Source: Hyphomicrobium sp. CS1BSMeth3 (GTDB lineage Bacteria > Pseudomonadota > Alphaproteobacteria > Rhizobiales > Hyphomicrobiaceae). Taken from it: a stretch of DNA of 64,000 bases. Positions 34,808 through 42,399 of the stretch are shown piece by piece (within the stretch, counting starts at the first letter, position 1; each line of letters begins with the position of its first letter). Both the position numbers and the translations under genes were made by a program. The notes under the pieces are model-generated. The model worked only from the letters and a program-made list of their open reading frames with translations. It was not told the DNA's origin and made no database searches. The DNA lies in the NCBI RefSeq assembly GCF_900117415.1, contig NZ_FPEI01000006.1, positions 1,364,001 through 1,428,000 on the forward strand, read 5' to 3'.

Positions 34808-35357
34808 GGGGAAGAAGCCGGAAAACGTTCCGACGAGACGCGCGCTGTTGCGCGGTCTTGCGCTGACGTTTGCCGCGGCTCCCATTCTCGCAGCCTGTGG
34901 CCCCGGCGAGTTCCAGCCACTCTACGGCCCGACCGCCAGTGGCGAGCGTCTTCAGGACGTGCTCGCCAAGGTGGACATCGCGCCCATCCCGAGCCGCGTC
35001 GGCCAGCGCATCCGCAATGAGCTGATCTTCCACAATACCGGGGGCGGCGAGGCACCAAAGCCGGACTATCGCCTGGAGATCGTGCTCCGCGAGGGCATCA
35101 ACTCGACGCTTGTCACCTCGACCGGCGAAGCTCACAGCCAGATCTACAATGTCGATGCTGCTTACCAGCTCATCAACATCCGGAAGAAAGAGGTCGTGCT
35201 GAAAGGCAGCTCGCACGCCCGCGCGGCTTTCGAGCGCTATCAGTCGATCTACTCCAACGTCCGCGCCCGTGACGACGCCGAAGTTCGCGTCGCCCGTACG
35301 ATCGCAGACGAGCTGAAGGTGCGCCTGAGCGCCTTCCTGTCGCGTACGCCCGCCTGA
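34794..35357 (+). CDS. lptE: LPS-assembly lipoprotein LptE
   Basis: LptE is the outer-membrane lipoprotein that plugs the LptD barrel and helps insert lipopolysaccharide. The 187-aa protein has an N-terminal '[20 protein letters not shown]' signal ending in lipobox 'LAAC' (Cys35), followed by '[11 protein letters not shown]', the alphaproteobacterial LptE pattern. The rest is a small alpha/beta domain with '[14 protein letters not shown]' and '[16 protein letters not shown]'. It overlaps leuS by 14 bp. In relatives holA follows directly; here a GT2 gene intervenes. Confidence 0.9.
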   Translation: MSSPRGKKPENVPTRRALLRGLALTFAAAPILAACGPGEFQPLYGPTASGERLQDVLAKVDIAPIPSRVGQRIRNELIFHNTGGGEAPKPDYRLEIVLREGINSTLVTSTGEAHSQIYNVDAAYQLINIRKKEVVLKGSSHARAAFERYQSIYSNVRARDDAEVRVARTIADELKVRLSAFLSRTPA

Positions 35358-35424
35358 GCGCGGGGTACAGTGAATTAGTCGGTCCGGTCCGTATTGCGTC
35401 CGATCGCCAGTCTGCGGCCTCGAG

Positions 35425-36402
35425 ATGGCATCTGACGATTCCGCACGCGTTCATGGCGCAGCGCCCTGCTGGCGTTTCGAGCGCACGAGCACCGTTAAGC
35501 GCCCTTCGATAAGCGTGGTGATGCCGGTTTATAACCGCGCGGACACCGTCAAGGCGGCTGTAGAAAGTGTGCTGGCTCTCGATGAGACCGAATTCGAGCT
35601 TATCGTCGTCGATGATGGCTCACAGGACGAGACGCGCGAGATCCTCGGCGCCATCGATTGCCCCGTCCTGACACTGGTATTTCTCGACACCAACGCGGGC
35701 GCCAACGCGGCGCGCAACATTGGTGCGTCGCTCGCGCGAGCGCCCGTGCTCGCATTTCTCGATGCCGATGACACTTACTTGCCCGGCCGCCTCGCCCTGC
35801 CGCTCAAAGCGCTCGGCAAGAACCCGGACGTCGGCGTCGTATTGTCCTCGTTCACGGTGGCGAAGCGGGAGAAGTCGAACATCGTCCGGCTGCCTGACCG
35901 AGCCTATGGCAGCGAGGAGCTCGTCCGCCTCCTCGCCCGGCACGTCCTGCCCCCATCCACACCGGGAATTACGATGCGCAGGGAGCTGTTCCGCGCGGCC
36001 GGCGGGTTCGATCCGGAGGTAAGACGGATTCAGGATCGCGAGATGTTACTGCGTGCTGCCAGGCGCACGAGAGGTGTCTCCATCTCAGAACCTCTCTGGC
36101 ACAAGAACTGGCAAGCCGATGGCATCTCGTCCAATCTGGCGACTTATTTTGCTGCGCTCATGGACTTGTTCGACCGCCATCCGCTCTACCACGGCGCCGA
36201 ACGAGGCACGCGCGATTATCTCATCGCGCGCCACTTGGTCACCCTCCTATTATCGCTGCAGTTCGCCCAGGCTTGGCGCGACTACAAGTGCGCACGCGAG
36301 CGATTTGCATCCACGCCGGCAACCTTGCCGAGCTTGGTGCTATCGTACTTCGCAACACGCCGCGCGCGGCGGCGCTCGAAGCTGGAGCTGTTCGACAAAT
36401 AG
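35425..36402 (+). CDS. GT2-family glycosyltransferase inserted between lptE and holA
   Basis: A 325-aa family 2 glycosyltransferase with the GT-A fold. It shows 'SISVVMPVYNRADTVKAAVE' at about residue 28, 'FELIVVDDGSQDETREIL' and 'NAGANAARNIGASLARAPVL', then the metal-binding 'LAFLDADDTYLPGRL' and 'GGFDPEVRRIQDREMLLRA'. No transmembrane helix is evident. It transfers a sugar to an unknown acceptor, possibly a surface glycan. It interrupts the otherwise conserved leuS-lptE-holA cluster, and its 3' half is visibly less GC-rich than its neighbours, both suggesting later acquisition. Gaps on each side are about 70-105 bp. Confidence 0.9.
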   Translation: MASDDSARVHGAAPCWRFERTSTVKRPSISVVMPVYNRADTVKAAVESVLALDETEFELIVVDDGSQDETREILGAIDCPVLTLVFLDTNAGANAARNIGASLARAPVLAFLDADDTYLPGRLALPLKALGKNPDVGVVLSSFTVAKREKSNIVRLPDRAYGSEELVRLLARHVLPPSTPGITMRRELFRAAGGFDPEVRRIQDREMLLRAARRTRGVSISEPLWHKNWQADGISSNLATYFAALMDLFDRHPLYHGAERGTRDYLIARHLVTLLLSLQFAQAWRDYKCARERFASTPATLPSLVLSYFATRRARRRSKLELFDK

Positions 36403-36507
36403 TCCTACAAGAACGGCTGTCTCTTCCGGCACGAACCGAGAGAGCGACGAAACCCTCGGTAGCGGTTCTGCGAGCCGCCTTCCGGCTCCTGCTTGTGGCG
36501 AGTAATC

Positions 36508-37554
36508 ATGGTCGCGATCAAAGCCCAGCAAGCCAACGCCGTCCTGACGCGGCCGGACACGAGCCTGACCGCGTTCCTCATTTACGGAAGTGACACTGGC
36601 CTCGTCAGCGAGCGCGCTGTGAGGCTCGCCCAGTCGCTCGCCGCGCGCGACACGCCGCCCGGCGAGATCGTCCGCATCGATGATCCCGAGCTCGAGGACG
36701 ACAGCGAGCGTCTCTCCGTCGAGCTGCTTACGCTACCGATGTTCGGTGGGCGCAAAATCGTGCGCACGACCATGGGCCGGCGCGTCAATGGCGCTCTCCT
36801 GCGCGGCATCCTGGAGGGGCCAACCCTCGCCGGCGTGCTCATCGTCGAGGGGGGCAACCTGCGTGCCGATGATACCGCGCGCCAGGTCTTCGAGAAATCT
36901 CCGCACGCCGCCGCCATTCCCTGCTTTGCCGATGATGCCCAGTCGCTCGATCTGATGATCAACGAGGTGCTCGGCACGCACCGCCTCTCGATCACGCCCG
37001 ATGCGCGCGAGATGCTGCTCGCCCGCCTCGGCGCCGATCGCGGTCTCTCGCGCGGCGAAGTCGAGAAGCTCGCCCTCTATGCTGCAGGCCGCGGCACCAT
37101 CGAGGCCGAGGCCGTCGAGGCTATTGTCGGCGACGCCTCGGAACTGGCCATGGAGCGCGTGATCGATGCCGCAGCCGCCGGAGACGGCACGCGCGCGATC
37201 GAGGGCTGCCAGCGCCTTCTTGCCTCGGGCGAAGGAGCACAATCGATCATCGCCGCCGTCCAGTGGCACTTCGCGCGCCTCCATCGCATTCGCGGCGCGA
37301 TCGAGGGTGGCCGCAGCATGGATGAGGCCATGCGCCAGATCCGCCCGCCCTTGCACTTCAAGCGCCGCGCCGCCGTCGAAGCCCAGTGCCGCCGGTGGAC
37401 GGCGCCGAAACTCGCGGCCGCTCTTGCCCGCATCCGCGCCAGCGCGCTCGCCGCGCGCACGGCATCGAGCCTGGAGGATGCGCACGCTGAACGCCTGCTC
37501 ATGGAGCTTGCGCGGCTCGCCGCTGCCCGCGACACATCAGCCCTGCGCGCCTGA
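36508..37554 (+). CDS. holA: DNA polymerase III delta subunit
   Basis: HolA (delta) opens the beta sliding clamp as part of the clamp loader. The 348-aa protein has the delta fold: 'FLIYGSDTGLVSERAVRLAQ' near residue 25, 'LLTLPMFGGRKIVRTTMGRR', 'GVLIVEGGNLRADDTARQ', 'LGADRGLSRGEVEKLALYA', and the C-terminal 'LLASGEGAQSIIAAVQWHFA'. Start ATG 36508 is preferred; a TTG five codons upstream is less likely. It normally follows lptE in this group and is separated here by the GT2 gene. Confidence 0.93.
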   Translation: MVAIKAQQANAVLTRPDTSLTAFLIYGSDTGLVSERAVRLAQSLAARDTPPGEIVRIDDPELEDDSERLSVELLTLPMFGGRKIVRTTMGRRVNGALLRGILEGPTLAGVLIVEGGNLRADDTARQVFEKSPHAAAIPCFADDAQSLDLMINEVLGTHRLSITPDAREMLLARLGADRGLSRGEVEKLALYAAGRGTIEAEAVEAIVGDASELAMERVIDAAAAGDGTRAIEGCQRLLASGEGAQSIIAAVQWHFARLHRIRGAIEGGRSMDEAMRQIRPPLHFKRRAAVEAQCRRWTAPKLAAALARIRASALAARTASSLEDAHAERLLMELARLAAARDTSALRA

Positions 37555-37663
37555 TCGCGCCCCTCTAGCGGCCTCTTTCCGGGGGGCAAGGCCGCGTGCC
37601 GGCTTGCTCGCGCAACCCTGCGCACTATAGTGCGGCCGCACAGAAAACGCGGGGGACCTCGTC

Positions 37664-38656
37664 ATGGCCAGGATCGAGCACGACGTCGTTGGCATCGGCA
37701 ATGCCATCGTCGACATCATTGGCCGCTGCAAGAACGACTTCCTCATCAAACACAATCTGGCCAAGGGCCACATGACGCTGGTCGATGCCGACCGGGTCTC
37801 GCATCTGTATAGGGAAATGGGCCCGGCCGTGGAAATCTCGGGCGGCTCGGCGGCCAATACCATGGTCGGCATCGCCTCGCTCGGCGGCCGCTCGGCGTTC
37901 ATCGGCAAGGTCTCGGAGGATGAGTTCGGCACCATCTTCCGCCACGACATCCGCGCCGCCGGCGTCGCCTTCGATACGCCCCCCTCGACCGGCGGTGTAC
38001 CGACCGCGCGCTCGCTGATCCTCGTGACACCTGACGGTCAGCGGACCATGAACACCTTCCTCGGCGTGAGCCCGGAGCTCAGTCCCCGCGACGTCGATGC
38101 CGCGCTCATCGAGGCCTCCCGCATCGTCTATCTCGAAGGCTACCTCTTCGACCGGCCGGACGCGCAGGCCGCCTTCCGCCACGCCGCCGACATGGCCGAG
38201 CGCGCGGGCCGCGAGGTCGCGCTGACGCTCTCGGACGGCTTCTGCGTCGAGCGCCACCGCCTCGAATTCCTCGAGCTGATCCGCCACCGCGTCGACATCC
38301 TGTTCGCGAACGAGTCGGAGATCACGGCGCTCTACGGCGCCGCGACCTTCGAGGAGGCCGCACGCCAAGCCAAGGCCGATGCCAAGGTCGCCGTGCTCAC
38401 GCGCAGTGCCAAGGGCTCGGTCATCTTCAAGGGCGACAAGGCCGTGAGCGTTCCGGCGGCCCCCATCCGCCAGGTCCTCGATACGACGGGCGCCGGCGAC
38501 CTCTACGCCGCCGGTTTCCTCTACGGCTACACCAACGGCAAGTCCCTCGACGTTTGCGGGCATCTCGGCAGCCTCGCCGCGGGCGAGATCATCAGCCACA
38601 TCGGCGCCCGGCCCGAGACCTCGCTTGCCGCACTCGCCGCCGCGCGTGGTCTTTAG
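37664..38656 (+). CDS. PfkB-family adenosine kinase
   Basis: A 330-aa ribokinase-family sugar kinase of the adenosine-kinase branch. The N-terminal block is 'DVVGIGNAIVDIIGRCKNDF', then 'SGGSAANTMVGIASLGGRSA' with the first PfkB signature, and the anion-hole/catalytic motif 'LDTTGAGDLYAAGFLYGYTN' near residue 277, with Asp as base. Members phosphorylate adenosine or related nucleosides and are nearly universal in alphaproteobacteria. The ATG at 37664 has GGGGGA upstream. It follows holA by 109 bp in the same direction. Confidence 0.93.
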   Translation: MARIEHDVVGIGNAIVDIIGRCKNDFLIKHNLAKGHMTLVDADRVSHLYREMGPAVEISGGSAANTMVGIASLGGRSAFIGKVSEDEFGTIFRHDIRAAGVAFDTPPSTGGVPTARSLILVTPDGQRTMNTFLGVSPELSPRDVDAALIEASRIVYLEGYLFDRPDAQAAFRHAADMAERAGREVALTLSDGFCVERHRLEFLELIRHRVDILFANESEITALYGAATFEEAARQAKADAKVAVLTRSAKGSVIFKGDKAVSVPAAPIRQVLDTTGAGDLYAAGFLYGYTNGKSLDVCGHLGSLAAGEIISHIGARPETSLAALAAARGL

Positions 38657-38804
38657 AAACCCTGAGCCCGATATCGAAGTTAAAAAGAGGCGGCGTCCCG
38701 CACCGCCCATGATATATCTTTGTGCGTTGCATCAAAGTGCCGCCACATAGGCGTCGTCGACTGTCCGGCGTCTATGTCGTCAGTCTCGATTGCGGAGTAC
38801 GCAC

Positions 38805-39416
38805 ATGGCCGGCAAGACCCCCGGAAGCCGACGAAGAGCCCAGCGCGCGGACAAGCCTTTGGACAAGGAGGCTCGGGCGCTCGAGCGCGCCGCAGCCCTC
38901 TTGAGCAAGGATCCGACGCTCTCGAAGAGCGCCGCCCTTCGTGGCGCCGGCATCACCGAAGCGCGCGAGGTACGCCGCCTCGTCGCCAGGCTCGCGGCAC
39001 CAGCAAGCAAGGCCAAGGCGCCCGCGCCATCGCGCGTTGCTGCCGCTCAGGGCCGTCCCCAGGTAGCGATGCCGCTGCGCGCGAGCGTGCAGAAGAAGAT
39101 CGGGCCGGCAACGCAATCGGCTAACCACGAGAAGCGCTCGGACAAGGCTGCCTACCATCCGAAGACCGAAGTGCCGCCCTTGCAGGAAGCTCCCCAAGCC
39201 GGCGTCACGCCGGTTCCAAATCTGCTCGCCATAGCGCGGCCATGGATGATGCTCGGGATTCAGATGACGATCACGGGCTTCACCCTCCAGGCCCGCATGG
39301 CCCGAGCGGCAATGCAGCTCACCCCCGCAGCCGCGGCCATGCGGCAGGGCGCGAAAGCGACCAATGCATGGCTCGCCGCGGTGTACGGATATCAGCCGAA
39401 AGCGGGCAAGAGCTGA
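38805..39416 (+). CDS. Hypothetical protein with basic N-terminus and helical C-terminus
   Basis: A 203-aa protein of unknown function. The first 130 residues are rich in Lys, Arg, Ala and Pro and look largely disordered ('MAGKTPGSRRRAQRADKPLD'). The C-terminal 60 residues ('LLAIARPWMMLGIQMTITGF' onward) form a Met/Ala-rich amphipathic or membrane-associated helix pair, faintly like phasin C-termini. Start ATG 38805 has CGGAG upstream. It ends 14 bp before the convergent coaA. A polyhydroxyalkanoate-granule role would be speculation. Confidence 0.7.
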   Translation: MAGKTPGSRRRAQRADKPLDKEARALERAAALLSKDPTLSKSAALRGAGITEAREVRRLVARLAAPASKAKAPAPSRVAAAQGRPQVAMPLRASVQKKIGPATQSANHEKRSDKAAYHPKTEVPPLQEAPQAGVTPVPNLLAIARPWMMLGIQMTITGFTLQARMARAAMQLTPAAAAMRQGAKATNAWLAAVYGYQPKAGKS

Positions 39417-39430
39417 AGCGGCTCAGCAGC

Positions 39431-40411
39431 TCATAGGCGGCGCAGGAGCACGCTCGCGACGGCGTGGTCGTTGCCCTTGCGCAGGATGCAGCGCGCGCGC
39501 TGGCGCGTCGGCAGAATGTTTTCGTCGAGATTGATCCGGTTGATGCCGTTCCAAATCTCAAGCGCCTTTGCGTGCGCCTGCTCGTCTGTCAGATGCGCAT
39601 AGCGATGGAAGTAGGCGGCCGGATCGCGGAAGGCTGTCGTCCTCAGGCGCATGAAGCGCTTCACGTACCAGGCCTCGATCACGCCCGGATCCGCATCGAT
39701 ATAGATCGAGAAATCGAAGAAATCCGAGACGAACGGGATTGCCGCGCCGTCCTTCGGCAGACGCGCCGGCTGCAGCACATTGAGGCCCTCGACAATCAGA
39801 ATGTCGGGGCGATCGACGATGATCTGCTGGCCCGGAATGATGTCGTAGTGGAAGTGCGAGTAGACCGGCGCCGCAACCTTCTCGCGGCCCGATTTCACGT
39901 CGCCGAGGAAATTGAGGAGGCGCGTCAGATCGAAGCTTTCGGGAAAGCCCTTGCGGTGCATGATCCCGCGCGCTTCGAGCTCGTGGTTCGGCCAGAGAAA
40001 ACCATCGGTCGTCACGAGATCCACGCGCGGATGATCCGGCCAGCGCGCAAGCAGCGCCCTGAGCACGCGGGCCGTTGTGCTCTTGCCGACAGCAACCGAG
40101 CCCGCGACACCGATGATGAAGGGCACGCGCCGCCCTTGCCGGCCGAGAAACTTCGACGTGACGGCGTAGAGCTCCTGAGAGGCCGCAACATAGAGATTGA
40201 GCAGACGCGAGAGCGGCAGATAGATCTGCTCCACCTCCTCCATGGACAGCTCTTCAATGAGGCCGGAGAGCGTCGCGAGATCGCGCGGCACCAGCGTCAT
40301 GGGCGTGTCGGCGCGCAGGCGCGCCCAATCCTCGCGACTGAAGGTGCGATAGGGTGAGTACAGCACGCCGGAACGCGCCGCGTAGTCTTCCTGCTGCAGG
40401 ACGTCGCGCAT
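39431..40411 (-). CDS. coaA: Pantothenate kinase (type I)
   Basis: CoaA phosphorylates pantothenate, the first step to coenzyme A. At 326 aa it is near the usual 315. The P-loop is '[20 protein letters not shown]' (residues 101-120), followed by '[20 protein letters not shown]', '[19 protein letters not shown]', '[20 protein letters not shown]' and the C-terminal '[20 protein letters not shown]'. It is downstream of hisE, the conserved alphaproteobacterial pair. The hisE-coaA gap is filled by a 167-bp palindromic element that begins only 4 nt from the ATG, and the only ribosome-site-like bases, AGGG, are partly within the element end. Confidence 0.97.
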   Translation of the reverse strand: MRDVLQQEDYAARSGVLYSPYRTFSREDWARLRADTPMTLVPRDLATLSGLIEELSMEEVEQIYLPLSRLLNLYVAASQELYAVTSKFLGRQGRRVPFIIGVAGSVAVGKSTTARVLRALLARWPDHPRVDLVTTDGFLWPNHELEARGIMHRKGFPESFDLTRLLNFLGDVKSGREKVAAPVYSHFHYDIIPGQQIIVDRPDILIVEGLNVLQPARLPKDGAAIPFVSDFFDFSIYIDADPGVIEAWYVKRFMRLRTTAFRDPAAYFHRYAHLTDEQAHAKALEIWNGINRINLDENILPTRQRARCILRKGNDHAVASVLLRRL

Positions 40412-40415
40412 GGCC

Positions 40416-40582
40416 CTAGTGTCCCGATGCCGAAGTTCTCTTGACCTCGATGCCAGTGTCCCGAGCGACTTTCGGGATCGAAAGGGACACTAGAAACATA
40501 GACTTGCTCGTGTGATTCAGATCGAGAAATTCGCTCGGTACGGTGCCGCGGGAGGCGGCGAATTTCTCGATCATCACACTAG
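40416..40582. repeat. Composite double-palindrome intergenic element, copy B
   Basis: The architecture and total length (167 bp) match 618-784. Hairpin 1 is 40416-40493 (78 nt, ends CTAGTGTCCC/GGGACACTAG), the spacer 13 nt, and hairpin 2 is 40507-40582 (76 nt). In hairpin 2 the left end is CTCGTGTGAT instead of CTAGTGTGAT, then the TCA bulge and the inner arm GATCGAGAAATTCGC. The outer arms are the best conserved part of hairpin 1; its inner stem is less perfect here. The element fills the hisE-coaA gap and supplies the TAG stop codon of hisE (40581-40579). Confidence 0.93.
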
Positions 40583-40941
40583 CTCCCCTTGCGGCCCCGG
40601 CTCACCTTCTCGTCGAGGCCGGAAAGCCCCATGCGCTTCTCGAGCGTCGCGAGCACGTCCTCGATGGCGACCCCGCGCACTTCGAGCAGCACGAGCAGAT
40701 GATAAACCAGATCGGCGGCCTCGCCTTTCAAAGCCTCGTCGCTCTCCTGGAGGCTCGCTATGACGACCTCGACGGCCTCCTCCCCGAGCTTCTTTGCGCA
40801 CCGCGGCGCGCCGCCGTCCAGAAGCTGGCGGGTATAGGAGGTATCGGAAGCCGCCGAGCGGCGCGCCCGTATGGTCGCCGCGAGGCGCTCGAGAACACCC
40901 GCCGAGCCGTCCAAGCCGCCGCTATCTTGTTCAATTGCCAT
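40579..40941 (-). CDS. hisE: Phosphoribosyl-ATP pyrophosphatase
   Basis: HisE hydrolyses PR-ATP to PR-AMP, the second step of histidine synthesis. It is a 120-aa stand-alone enzyme of the MazG-like fold, with 'VLERLAATIRARRSAASDTS', 'SYTRQLLDGGAPRCAKKLGE', 'KLGEEAVEVVIASLQESDEA' (E-E-x-x-E metal site) and 'GEAADLVYHLLVLLEVRGVA'. ATG 40941 is chosen over an ATG at 40980. In relatives hisE follows hisF; here the rest of the his operon is absent and pstS is divergent instead. The gene ends in the palindromic element, whose last bases give its stop codon. Confidence 0.96.
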   Translation of the reverse strand: MAIEQDSGGLDGSAGVLERLAATIRARRSAASDTSYTRQLLDGGAPRCAKKLGEEAVEVVIASLQESDEALKGEAADLVYHLLVLLEVRGVAIEDVLATLEKRMGLSGLDEKVSRGRKGS

Positions 40942-41102
40942 GGAGTTTATCCGCCATGCCCGAATGGGCCCTTCGCGCATCCATACTGCCTTGCGGCGCC
41001 AAAGTCATGGGCGCTCGCATGATGGCGTGAACGCCCTTCGGAAGGCTTGTGCTCACCCCCTATTTTCGGCCAAAATATCTGTTGTCATATCAATATATTA
41101 AA

Positions 41103-41120
41103 CTGTCACAAAACGATTAC
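41103..41120 (+). promoter_or_regulatory. Candidate PhoB box upstream of pstS
   Basis: CTGTCACAAAACGATTAC resembles the 18-bp Pho box of two CTGTCAT-type 7-mers separated by an A-rich 4-mer; the first half is strong, the second weak. A further TTGTCAT occurs at 41082, 21 bp upstream, close to two 11-bp periods. It sits about 100 bp before the pstS start in the only A+T-rich part of the hisE-pstS gap, as expected for phosphate-starvation control. Confidence 0.55.
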
Positions 41121-41215
41121 GGCCGTCAGCTAGGAGTCTGGCCAGGGTCAAGGGACCCAGCGAGGCGCAATGCGGGAAAATGCGCGCCTGTCCTCAGATG
41201 CTCTGGGAGATTGCA

Positions 41216-42271
41216 ATGAGCACCAAGATTATCACGACCGCGGCAGCGCTTGCTGCTGTGGGCTTCGTCGGTTTTGCCGATGTGGCATCGGCACGTGACC
41301 AGATCCGGGTTGTCGGATCGTCGACGGTCTATCCCTTCACCACGGCGGTCGCCGAGCAGATCGGCAAGACGGGCGGCCTCAAGACCCCGGTCGTCGAGTC
41401 GACCGGCACGGGCGGCGGCTTCAAGCTCTTCTGCGGCGGCGTCGGCGTCGGCCATCCCGACATCTCGAATGCCTCGCGCCCGATCCGCAAGAGCGAGTTC
41501 GAGGACTGCCAGAAGAACGGCGTCAAGGACATCGTCGAGATCAAGGTCGGCATCGACGGCATCACGATCGCTCAGTCCAAGGCCGGCCCGGCCCTGAAGC
41601 TCACGCTCTCGCAGGCTTTCCTCGCGGTCGCCGAGCAGGTCCCGGACAAGGACGGCAAGCTCGTCGCCAACCCCTACAAGAACTGGTCGGACATCGATCC
41701 TTCGCTGCCGAACGTGAAGATCGAGATCCTCGGCCCCCCGCCGACGTCCGGTACGCGCGACGCCTTCCATGAGCTGTTCATGGAGCCCGGCGCCGAGAAG
41801 ATCCCCGCGCTCGCCGCTCTCCGGAAGTCGGACCGCAAGGCTTTCGACACGGTGTGGAAGTCGATCCGTAAGGACGGCGCCTACGTCGAGGCTGGCGAGA
41901 ACGACAACGTCATCGTCCAGAAGCTCGAGGCCAACCGCAATGCCTTCGGCATCTTCGGTTATTCCTTCCTCGAGGAGAACACCGCGAAGCTGCGCGGCGT
42001 GCCGATCAACGGCATCGAGCCGGAGTATGATCCCATCGCTGCCGGCAAGTACGCTGGTTCGCGCCCGCTCTTCATCTACGTGAAGAAGCAGCACGTCGGC
42101 GTGATCCCCGGCCTCGACAAGTTCGTCGCCGAGTACGTCTCCCCGAAGGCCATGTCGAAGGACGGCTACCTTGCTCTCAAGGGCCTGATCTCGCTGCCCC
42201 CCGAGGAGGCCAAGAAGATCGCGGCTGACGCTACGGCGATGAAGACGCTGACCGCTGCCGACGTGAAGTAA
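41216..42271 (+). CDS. pstS: Phosphate ABC transporter substrate-binding protein
   Basis: Periplasmic high-affinity phosphate-binding protein of the Pst importer. The 351-aa protein has a signal peptide (1-26, 'VGFVGFADVASA'), then 'DQIRVVGSSTVYPFTTAVAE', 'STGTGGGFKLFCGGVGVGHP', 'DISNASRPIRKSEFEDC' and 'LGPPPTSGTRDAFHELFM', the phosphate-contact loops of the PstS family. ATG 41216 has GGGAGA upstream. It is the first gene of pstSCAB and is separated from pstC by a stem-loop that may raise its expression relative to the permease genes. Confidence 0.95.
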   Translation: MSTKIITTAAALAAVGFVGFADVASARDQIRVVGSSTVYPFTTAVAEQIGKTGGLKTPVVESTGTGGGFKLFCGGVGVGHPDISNASRPIRKSEFEDCQKNGVKDIVEIKVGIDGITIAQSKAGPALKLTLSQAFLAVAEQVPDKDGKLVANPYKNWSDIDPSLPNVKIEILGPPPTSGTRDAFHELFMEPGAEKIPALAALRKSDRKAFDTVWKSIRKDGAYVEAGENDNVIVQKLEANRNAFGIFGYSFLEENTAKLRGVPINGIEPEYDPIAAGKYAGSRPLFIYVKKQHVGVIPGLDKFVAEYVSPKAMSKDGYLALKGLISLPPEEAKKIAADATAMKTLTAADVK

Positions 42272-42292
42272 GCAACGGGCGCTTGCGCTCAA

Positions 42293-42323
42293 GGTAGCCC
42301 GGGCTTTTCAGGCCCGGGCTACC
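42293..42323. terminator. Stem-loop between pstS and pstC, possible partial terminator or processing site
   Basis: A perfect 12-bp stem GGTAGCCCGGGC / GCCCGGGCTACC with loop TTTTCAG, starting 21 bp after the pstS stop. No T-run follows, so it is unlikely to be a full intrinsic terminator. Intercistronic hairpins after binding-protein genes commonly stabilise the upstream mRNA segment, which would suit a highly expressed PstS; that role is inferred. Confidence 0.7.
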
Positions 42324-42399
42324 CCGCGCCCCACGAATTGCAGTGCGCGGCGCGATCGCCGCAGCGATACAAGAAGCGAAACTCATTAGGACCTCGACG

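Noticed and set aside
32717-34885. A 722-codon minus-strand open frame opposite leuS
   Set aside because: It is fully antisense to leuS, shows no recognisable motif and is explained by codon bias of leuS.
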